9,480 nt of DNA from G039029935 sp039029935 (GTDB lineage Bacteria > Chloroflexota > Anaerolineae > Caldilineales > Caldilineaceae): positions 1-9,480 of the forward strand of contig JBCCFC010000464.1 of NCBI GenBank assembly GCA_039029935.1, written 5' to 3'. Each line of letters opens with the position of its first letter. Positions within the stretch are counted from its first letter, which is position 1. This document shows, piece after piece, positions 1 through 5,322 of the stretch. Under the pieces are notes generated by a model. That model did no database searches. It was not told the DNA's origin and saw nothing but the letters and a program-made list of their open reading frames with translations. The position numbers and the translations under genes are program-made.

Positions 1-11
1 ATCTGCAATTA

Positions 12-47
12 CTATAGTATAGCTGATATACCCAATAAAAAGCTATA
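12..47. repeat. AT-rich inverted repeat upstream of the ATPase gene
   Basis: TATAGCT at 18-24 is repeated inverted as AGCTATA at 41-47, separated by 16 bases, in a very AT-rich leader. It lies upstream of the proposed promoter at 73-101, so it could be an operator or the tail of a terminator belonging to a gene left of the window. In DNA this AT-rich, a 7-bp inverted repeat can arise by chance. Confidence 0.2.
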
Positions 48-72
48 GATTATACAGTCTAATTAGCTGAAT

Positions 73-101
73 TTGCAGTTTTTTAGCGAATCTACTATTA
101 T
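73..101 (+). promoter_or_regulatory. Sigma70-like promoter, probably giving a leaderless transcript
   Basis: A -35-like TTGCAG (73-78) and a -10-like TATTAT (96-101) are separated by 17 bases. Transcription starting about 7 bases past the -10 box would begin at or next to the A of the ATG at 108. No Shine-Dalgarno sequence precedes that ATG, so a leaderless mRNA is the simplest reading. Overlapping AT-rich hexamers such as TATATT (99-104) could serve as -10 instead. Box assignment is by eye. Confidence 0.45.
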
Positions 102-107
102 ATTTTA

Positions 108-1244
108 ATGATTATACGTACTATACAAGCTAATTTAGAATCAAAAATTCGTGATGGTAAGAAAGCAGTTTTACTATTTGGGGCGCGACAAGTTGGTAAA
201 ACTACGCTAATTCAACGAATTCTTTCAGATTTACCATATAATGTTTTGCATGTGAATGGCGATGAATTCCGCTATATTGATATTCTTTCCAGTCGGGACT
301 CGCGACAATTACGAAACCTCACGGGCGGATATGAACTGATCTTTATTGATGAAGCTCAGAGGATTCCAGAAATAGGGATTAACCTGAAAATCATCATTGA
401 TCACTTGCCAAATCTACGAGTGATTGCAACAGGGTCGTCGTCCTTAGACCTTGCTAGCCAAACGACCGAAGCATTAACAGGGCGAGCTTGGCGACATACC
501 TTGTATCCAATTGCGTTATGTGAGCTCGCAAGTCATTACAATACATTTGAGTTAACTGATATGCTTCCTGAACGCATGGTTTATGGCAGCTATCCCGAAA
601 TTTTTTCGCTAGAAGGTCAGGTTCCAAAACGTGATTATCTACGTGATTTGGTTGCAAGCTATCTTTACAAAGATATCCTTGAAATTAGCAACATCAAATA
701 CTCTAGCAAGCTGCATAATTTGGTGAAATTACTCGCTTTTCAAATCGGCCAAGAAATCTCATTAAGCGAGTTGGGCACACAGCTTGGCATGAGCAAAGAT
801 ACGGTTGCGCGCTATATTGATCTATTAGAACAGTCCTATATTGTATTCCGTCTGCACGGCTTTAGTCGTAACCTGCGTAAAGAGGTGACCAAACGCGACA
901 AAATTTACTTCTGGGATTTGGGTATCCGCAATATGGTGATTGAAAACATTAATGACTTATCAAATCGCAACGATGTAGGCCAATTGTGGGAGAACCTGAT
1001 GATTGCCGAGCGGCGGAAATGGCTGGACTATGCTGATGTACTGGGCAGCGTCTATTTCTGGCGTACACATTCCGGCTCAGAGGTGGATTTGGTACAAGAG
1101 GGCAGTGGACAATTATCGGCATTTGAGTATAAATGGGGCACAAAACGAGTCCGAGTACCCAAGGCGTTTATGAATGCATATCCAGAGGCGGCGTTTGAGG
1201 TGATCTCGCCAGAGAATTGCTTGGAACATGTTGGCGCAAAATAA
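108..1244 (+). CDS. AAA+ ATPase with DUF4143 C-terminal domain
   Basis: This 378-residue protein has the usual length and layout of the AAA_14/DUF4143 family. Walker A is GARQVGKT (residues 25-32), Walker B is LIFIDEAQ (77-84, with D81 and E82), and a sensor-1-like strand VIATGSSS follows at 105-112. A winged-helix-like segment spans about 217-250 (LSELGTQLGMSKDTVARYI). The C-terminal part reads WRTHSGSEVDLV and then FEYKW, giving a D327 / E340-x-K342 pattern like the PD-(D/E)xK nuclease fold described for related ATPases. The biological role of the family is poorly known; members are widespread, often transferred between genomes, and some resemble toxin-like or DNA-linked ATPases. ATG 108 is the only possible start, because an in-frame TAG lies at 84-86 and no start codon lies between. 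There is no Shine-Dalgarno sequence. GC rises from about 28 % near the start to about 55 % near the end. Stand-alone gene. Confidence 0.93.
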   Translation: MIIRTIQANLESKIRDGKKAVLLFGARQVGKTTLIQRILSDLPYNVLHVNGDEFRYIDILSSRDSRQLRNLTGGYELIFIDEAQRIPEIGINLKIIIDHLPNLRVIATGSSSLDLASQTTEALTGRAWRHTLYPIALCELASHYNTFELTDMLPERMVYGSYPEIFSLEGQVPKRDYLRDLVASYLYKDILEISNIKYSSKLHNLVKLLAFQIGQEISLSELGTQLGMSKDTVARYIDLLEQSYIVFRLHGFSRNLRKEVTKRDKIYFWDLGIRNMVIENINDLSNRNDVGQLWENLMIAERRKWLDYADVLGSVYFWRTHSGSEVDLVQEGSGQLSAFEYKWGTKRVRVPKAFMNAYPEAAFEVISPENCLEHVGAK

Positions 1245-1254
1245 TGTTTGTATT

Positions 1255-1282
1255 TTGTGGATTCGGCTTGAGCCTCTATACT
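1255..1282 (+). promoter_or_regulatory. Promoter-like pair before the BKACE gene
   Basis: TTGTGG (1255-1260) and TATACT (1277-1282) are 16 bases apart and lie just after the ATPase stop codon. A start near 1289 would give a leader of about 60 bases that contains the hairpin at 1301-1328. The -10 box is good and the -35 box is only partial, so this is moderate evidence. Confidence 0.4.
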
Positions 1283-1300
1283 CATGCCTATCAGTCACAA

Positions 1301-1328
1301 TGAAGTGCAACACACTTTTGCCACTTCA
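1301..1328 (+). promoter_or_regulatory. Hairpin in the BKACE gene leader
   Basis: TGAAGTGCAA (1301-1310) can pair with TTG (1318-1320) and CACTTCA (1322-1328), leaving C1321 bulged and a 7-base loop. This makes 10 base pairs. No run of T follows, so it is unlikely to be an intrinsic terminator for the ATPase gene. It ends 11 bases before the ribosome binding site, so it could stabilise the mRNA, bind a regulator, or act as a DNA operator. Confidence 0.4.
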
Positions 1329-1339
1329 CTCAAAAATTC

Positions 1340-1345
1340 AGGAGA
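1340..1345 (+). promoter_or_regulatory. Strong ribosome binding site for the BKACE gene
   Basis: AGGAGA lies 6 bases before ATG 1352 and fixes that start. It is the only textbook Shine-Dalgarno sequence next to the chosen start of any of the five genes. Confidence 0.85.
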
Positions 1346-1351
1346 AAACAC

Positions 1352-2290
1352 ATGGCGAAAAAAGTCATCATCACCTGCGCCGTCACAGGCGCGTCCTTTA
1401 CACCCACCATGTCACCAAGTCTGCCGTTTACACCGGACGATATCGTGGATCAAGCGGTGGCTGCACATGAGGCAGGGGCGGCGGTGCTCCATCTTCATGC
1501 ACGTGACCCTGAGACAGGCGCACCCAGCGCGGACCCAGAGCTGTTTCGCGAGTATGTAACACGCATCAGGGAACGTACAGGTGATGCCATCATCAGCCTC
1601 ACGACGGGAGGGGCAACAGGACAACCGATTGAAGACCGCCTCAACGTAGTCAAGGTCTTGCAGCCAGAGTTGTGTACCTGCAACTTAGGGACGCTCAACT
1701 ATGGTGGTTTTCCAATGATTCCCAAATATCAAGGCAACTGGCGCTTTGAGTGGGAAGAGGACTTTCTGGAATTGACACGACGGGAACCCTTTGTCAACAA
1801 CTTTGTGGATATCGAGTACATGCTCAAGTATTTGACCAATGAAACCGGAACCCGCTTTGAGTTTGAGGCATATGACATCGGACATCTTTATACGTTGGCC
1901 TATTACATGGACATGGGGTTGGTGAAACCGCCAATCTTTATCCAGTTTGTCATGGGCACCTTTGGGGGCATCAGCGCAGACATGCTGGATAACTTGGTAT
2001 ATATGCGCCAGACATCCGACCGCTTGTTGGGGACCGATGTCGAGTGGTCTGTATTGGGTGGTGGCCGCTACCAAGTGAATATGGTGACAGCGGGTGCGAT
2101 TATGGGGAGTCATGTGCGTGTCGGTTTGGAAGACAGCCTCTATTTGGAAAAGGGCAAGTTGGCCGAGAGCAATGCACAGCAGGTCGAAAAGGTGAAGCGG
2201 ATTTTGGGCGAACTGTCGTTAGAGACAGCAACGTCGGCAGAGGCGCGGGCCACATTGGGGTTGAAGGGGATTGAGAACGTCAATTTCTAA
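1352..2290 (+). CDS. Beta-keto acid cleavage enzyme (BKACE, DUF849; 3-keto-5-aminohexanoate cleavage-type)
   Basis: This 312-residue protein matches the length and pattern of the BKACE family of zinc-dependent TIM-barrel enzymes. These condense a beta-keto acid with acetyl-CoA, releasing acetoacetate and a new CoA ester. The founding member, Kce, acts in lysine fermentation on 3-keto-5-aminohexanoate. Visible family features are the N-terminal TGASFTPTMSPSLPFTPDDI (residues 12-31), the zinc-type HLHAR (H47 and H49), TTGGATG (84-90), E231 in DVEWSVLGGGR as the probable third zinc ligand, and the C-terminal VRVGLEDSLYLEKGKLA (255-271). The enzyme should be cytosolic. No other lysine-fermentation gene lies in the window (no aminomutase, 3,5-diaminohexanoate dehydrogenase or CoA-lyase), and family members accept varied substrates. 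The substrate is therefore open and I do not assign the symbol kce. The gene has its own promoter-like signal and ribosome binding site. Confidence 0.93.
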   Translation: MAKKVIITCAVTGASFTPTMSPSLPFTPDDIVDQAVAAHEAGAAVLHLHARDPETGAPSADPELFREYVTRIRERTGDAIISLTTGGATGQPIEDRLNVVKVLQPELCTCNLGTLNYGGFPMIPKYQGNWRFEWEEDFLELTRREPFVNNFVDIEYMLKYLTNETGTRFEFEAYDIGHLYTLAYYMDMGLVKPPIFIQFVMGTFGGISADMLDNLVYMRQTSDRLLGTDVEWSVLGGGRYQVNMVTAGAIMGSHVRVGLEDSLYLEKGKLAESNAQQVEKVKRILGELSLETATSAEARATLGLKGIENVNF

Positions 2291-2344
2291 TATGGAACAA
2301 ATCCCCAACCATCTCTCGTTCATGAATTAAGAATTTATTAGGCA

Positions 2345-2392
2345 TGACAATATAGTCAAGCTTTGTCAGCATCAAACTCATCACTTAGCTGA
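2345..2392 (+). promoter_or_regulatory. Mutually exclusive short hairpins between BKACE and surface-protein genes
   Basis: TGACAA (2345-2350) can pair with TTGTCA (2363-2368). TCAGC (2366-2370) can instead pair with GCTGA (2388-2392). The two pairings share bases and exclude each other. The stems are short, so this may be chance. The stretch 2291-2417 otherwise holds nothing I recognise: no clear terminator with a T-run and no convincing promoter. Confidence 0.2.
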
Positions 2393-2417
2393 TAGCCACG
2401 ATTTTGAGCTTACCTTG

Positions 2418-2464
2418 TCAGATAGGCAGATACGCAGCAAATCGCTCAGTATCTGCCTACCTGA
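2418..2464 (+). promoter_or_regulatory. Strong hairpin or operator upstream of the surface-protein gene
   Basis: TAGGCAGATAC (2423-2433) is a perfect inverted copy of GTATCTGCCTA (2449-2459). The stem extends past one A-C mismatch with TCAG (2418-2421) and CTGA (2461-2464), giving 15 pairs around a 15-base loop. No T-run follows on either strand, so a simple terminator is unlikely. It ends 9 bases before a possible GTG start at 2474 and 39 bases before ATG 2504. A regulatory RNA hairpin or a dyad for a DNA-binding protein would fit. Confidence 0.5.
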
Positions 2465-2503
2465 TGATCATATGTGATTGAGAAATCAAAAGTTCCACAA
2501 TTC

Positions 2504-5095
2504 ATGAACATTCAAAAAATACTATTTTATTTACTAGTTACGATATTACTACTTATTTTCACACCACAGTTCGCCAAAGCAACATCACTGCATCAGACAG
2601 AAACTCTATTCGACATCCTAAGTTCGGCAAAAACAACAGATGAATCCCAACCTGATCTTAACGGGATGATACATTTCGAGACACCGATTGAACTAGCAGA
2701 GAGCAGTGCGCTTATCACCCTCGAAGGCAAGGGTAGCTTGCTTGTGCAGGATGTAGAACGGCAGGCCAGCGGTCTTTGGGGTGGGTTGAGTGACAACAAC
2801 ATCCCGAACAGCGAGGTGATCTTGGGTGAAGACGTACAGAACCCACAAATCAATGTTGTGCTTTCTGATAGAGAAGATAGCGATGGGGCAAAGGCTGATT
2901 CAGAAGACGCATTGACAATTCGCGTCGGAAATATGGCTCATGAAGAGGATATTCTCAACACACTCCATATTTGGACAACGCATCTTTCTGCGTCTATCGC
3001 TGATTTGCTGCTCACGCAATATCACCAAGAGGCGTTGCAATTTACCGAAACAGAACGACGTATTACGCTTGAGAGTAGCCGTATGCAAACACCCACCGTG
3101 AAAATGGCGTGGACGAATTCTGCCTCCTACTATGTGCTTATTGATGATGTGACCCTGCTGCCAGATAGCAGCCTTACTATTCAGGATAAGACCAGTGCGG
3201 GCGTCAGTGGTTCCGCAGACAATGGCTTGATGGTACAAAGCAGTGGTGTAGCGGACGATGCCACAACACTGCTGATTGCGCGTTCGGACGACGAGGGAAC
3301 GGCGATTTTTGCAACCAATGCATATGTCTTTGATGGTGATAAACGCGCCATTATTAATATAACGGGGTGGGATGGCGATGCACCGCTCACAGTGGCCTTG
3401 GATGAGGATAATGATGGGTTCTTGGATAGGTCGTTGGCATTGACGAATAATTTTCCAGCGGCAGTATTCTACCAGATGGAGACAGCAGAGGCGATACTGA
3501 ATCGGCTTGGTGGCGTTGCTGCGTTGATGGATGAGGACGATGCCGCTGCCTTTTTGGAGGAGCTGCAATCACTCCCGCTTGATGGTGATGACTTTGGCCG
3601 TATTCTTTTTGCTTTGGGTGCATTACCCGTTGATGACATTGCTAACTTTGTCAGTGGATTGCGTTTGTCCACGGATGAGCTGGCAGAGCTTATTGACGCG
3701 TTACATTTGGATGAAACAGATCGTGATGATCTCTTTACGGCATTGGAACTGACAACCGCTGACGAAACCGTTGCCCTTGTCTACTTGGTACAGCTTGCCA
3801 ACACTCGGACTTTGATCAATGAGGTTGAGGCATTGACGGCCAAGGCTAGAGACGCCAATACTGCCCTGCTGTCCTATCTGACCACTGCTCGGGATGATGC
3901 GCTTACCTTAACTGAGTATGCCAATTTACTGGAGCGATTGGTGGCTCAACAAACGTTGACATCAGCCCAATTGGACAAACTCATGCAGGCATTGGACCTC
4001 ACTGACACTGAAAAGAAATTTATTATTGAGGATGTAACGTCTGGTGTTGAGCGTGCAGCAACGGTACAAGCGGTATCATCTAATGCCAATACAAAAGATG
4101 TTTCTGTGATTGTTGCCACAACTCTCCCGACAAAAACGTCTATGCCAACGAAGACACCAACGAAGACACCAACGACAACAAATACGCCTATACCGACAAA
4201 CACGCCTATACCGACAAACACGCCTACAACCACAAAAACACCTACAACCACAAAGACACCCATACCAACTGCGACATCTACAGCTACAACCGTACCAACG
4301 CAGGTCGCAACGTCAACCTCTACGGCTACAACCGTACCAACGCAGGTCGCAACGCCAACCTCTACGGCAACATCTGAAGCGACATCAACAGTTGTGGCAA
4401 CATCGACTGCCACAGGCGTTGTGAACATATCGGTACCAGCAACCTCCTTCTGTCGTGTCATCACAAGAGCACTCTATCTGCGGCTCGGTCCCGATAGAGG
4501 GTTCAACCCGCCACTAACTGCTCTGCCACGTGGGACAATTGTGCTCCCGATCTCCCGCAATGGCAACAGTACGTGGATCGAGGTGCGTGTCGATGAATTG
4601 CGAATGCAGGGATGGGTGAGTGCGAATCCGCAATTTGTAGATTGTTCCTTTGATATTTCATCATTGTCACTAGGCACAGCACCGCCGCTTGTATCGCCAA
4701 CCAATACTCCTGTAGCAACCGAAACGTTGACGGATACCATCGTGCTGACACCGACCATTGTGCTGACACCAACACTGTCTGCGACAACACCAGCGCTCAT
4801 CATCACGCCAACGGTAGACACGTCAGTTGGGGTGGTTGCCACCCCCATACCGACTTTTGAGAAACTGATTGAGTTTTCAGCAGAGCCAACCTCGCTCCGT
4901 CTAGGCGGCTGTACCAATCTACGCTGGATGACACGCAATGCCAAAGAAGTCTTTTTTGATGGGCAATTGGCTGGCCACACAGGCAGCACCCGTAAATGCC
5001 CCCGTGAGACAATCCCCTATGGCCTAGAGGTGATCTGGTTGGATGATAGCCGTGACTATCAGGAAGTTCTCATTAGCGTTGTTGCTGCGGATTAA
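2504..5095 (+). CDS. Large secreted or surface protein: helical repeats, Thr-Pro linkers, SH3-like domain
   Basis: This 863-residue protein is of unknown function. It starts with a signal peptide: short basic MNIQK, a hydrophobic core at residues 6-19, and TPQFAKA ending at 26, with likely cleavage between A26 and T27. An unrecognised, probably beta-rich part runs to about 320 and ends in an EF-hand-like loop DEDNDGFLD (300-308), which could bind calcium. Residues about 325-515 are helix-rich with short repeats. A Thr-Pro-rich linker covers about 538-640. A bacterial SH3-like domain spans 647-715 (LYLRLGPD, then WIEVRV and GWV), with C650 and C714 placed for a disulfide. A second linker (725-785) leads to a C-terminal beta domain at 786-861 with C803 and C832. 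That domain (FSAEPTSLRLGGCTNLRW) resembles ones common at the ends of Chloroflexota secreted proteins. No anchor or C-terminal membrane helix is seen. An in-frame GTG at 2474 would add ten residues; I prefer ATG 2504 because it gives a standard signal peptide. Neither start has a Shine-Dalgarno sequence. Confidence 0.85.
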   Translation: MNIQKILFYLLVTILLLIFTPQFAKATSLHQTETLFDILSSAKTTDESQPDLNGMIHFETPIELAESSALITLEGKGSLLVQDVERQASGLWGGLSDNNIPNSEVILGEDVQNPQINVVLSDREDSDGAKADSEDALTIRVGNMAHEEDILNTLHIWTTHLSASIADLLLTQYHQEALQFTETERRITLESSRMQTPTVKMAWTNSASYYVLIDDVTLLPDSSLTIQDKTSAGVSGSADNGLMVQSSGVADDATTLLIARSDDEGTAIFATNAYVFDGDKRAIINITGWDGDAPLTVALDEDNDGFLDRSLALTNNFPAAVFYQMETAEAILNRLGGVAALMDEDDAAAFLEELQSLPLDGDDFGRILFALGALPVDDIANFVSGLRLSTDELAELIDALHLDETDRDDLFTALELTTADETVALVYLVQLANTRTLINEVEALTAKARDANTALLSYLTTARDDALTLTEYANLLERLVAQQTLTSAQLDKLMQALDLTDTEKKFIIEDVTSGVERAATVQAVSSNANTKDVSVIVATTLPTKTSMPTKTPTKTPTTTNTPIPTNTPIPTNTPTTTKTPTTTKTPIPTATSTATTVPTQVATSTSTATTVPTQVATPTSTATSEATSTVVATSTATGVVNISVPATSFCRVITRALYLRLGPDRGFNPPLTALPRGTIVLPISRNGNSTWIEVRVDELRMQGWVSANPQFVDCSFDISSLSLGTAPPLVSPTNTPVATETLTDTIVLTPTIVLTPTLSATTPALIITPTVDTSVGVVATPIPTFEKLIEFSAEPTSLRLGGCTNLRWMTRNAKEVFFDGQLAGHTGSTRKCPRETIPYGLEVIWLDDSRDYQEVLISVVAAD
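4145..4366 (+). repeat. Thr-Pro-coding tandem repeats inside the surface-protein gene
   Basis: The linker is built from nested short repeats. There are 18-bp pairs encoding TNTPIP twice and TTTKTP twice. A 42-bp unit encoding TATTVPTQVATSTS (4280-4321) is followed by a near-copy encoding TATTVPTQVATPTS (4322-4363). All units are multiples of three, so gain or loss of copies would keep the reading frame. Such linkers are extended and may be O-glycosylated, which is an inference here. Confidence 0.8.
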
Positions 5096-5146
5096 GGCCA
5101 TTCTATACTCAAATTTTGAGTAATGATTTTTGTGAAATGCCTTAAT
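5091..5146 (+). terminator. Stem-loop around the surface-protein stop codon, possible weak terminator
   Basis: ATTAAGGC (5091-5098), which contains the stop codon, pairs with GCCTTAAT (5139-5146). The stem continues past a bulged C5099 through ATT (5100-5102) and AAT (5136-5138). Inside it, TACTCA (5106-5111) pairs with TGAGTA (5117-5122); as DNA the inner part is the near-palindrome TACTCAAA-T-TTTGAGTA. Five T residues (5127-5131) follow the inner hairpin at a distance of four bases. The outer stem is followed by A-rich DNA on the + strand. Read on the minus strand, the stem is preceded by T-rich DNA, so it is not a clean terminator in either direction. Confidence 0.35.
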
Positions 5147-5235
5147 AAAGAGAAAAAACAACACATTTCGGGTGACTTCTCAATAAACTACCGTAAAACT
5201 TTTCCCAAATAGTATTTTTTGTAAGGAGCAAGATA

Positions 5236-5263
5236 TTGCAGTTTGCGCTGTATAGCGTATACT
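5236..5263 (+). promoter_or_regulatory. Sigma70-like promoter of the unknown-protein gene
   Basis: TTGCAG (5236-5241) and TATACT (5258-5263) are 16 bases apart. A start near 5270 would give a leader of about 53 bases before ATG 5323. The bases TTGCAGTTT at this -35 box are identical to those at the proposed -35 box before the ATPase gene (73-81). If this promoter is real, the upstream in-frame TTG at 5236 cannot be the translation start, because it would not be transcribed. Confidence 0.45.
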
Positions 5264-5322
5264 GTACTGTAACACATGGAAAAATACTGAGAAGGAAGCG
5301 TAAGGGATACGGTCAAGAGAAG

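Noticed and set aside
1685..2113. A 142-codon open frame on the minus strand inside the BKACE gene.
   Set aside because: It lies fully opposite a well-matched enzyme gene and its translation shows no recognisable domain.
108..2290. ATPase and BKACE enzyme as one operon or defence pair.
   Set aside because: They are 107 bases apart, the second has its own promoter-like signal and leader, and no functional link is known.
2900..3568. A 222-codon open frame on the minus strand inside the surface-protein gene.
   Set aside because: The Cys- and Arg-rich translation has no coherent pattern, while the + strand gene has a signal peptide and clear domains.
4145..4366. CRISPR-like array of short repeats.
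   Set aside because: The repeats are direct tandem coding units without unique spacers, in frame with the Thr-Pro linker.
3946..4464. A 172-codon open frame on the minus strand opposite the Thr-Pro linker.
   Set aside because: It encodes only low-complexity Val-Gly-Phe repeats that mirror the linker repeats, and has no sign of a real protein.
5123..5212. A 29-codon frame starting MIFVKCLNKEKK after the surface-protein gene.
   Set aside because: No ribosome site at a usable distance, inside a stem-loop, and short enough to be chance.
5236..5322. An N-terminal extension of the unknown protein from TTG 5236, with TAAGGAG upstream.
   Set aside because: The ribosome site is good, but the extra 29 residues look non-coding and overlap a promoter-like pair, so ATG 5323 is preferred. 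This is not settled.
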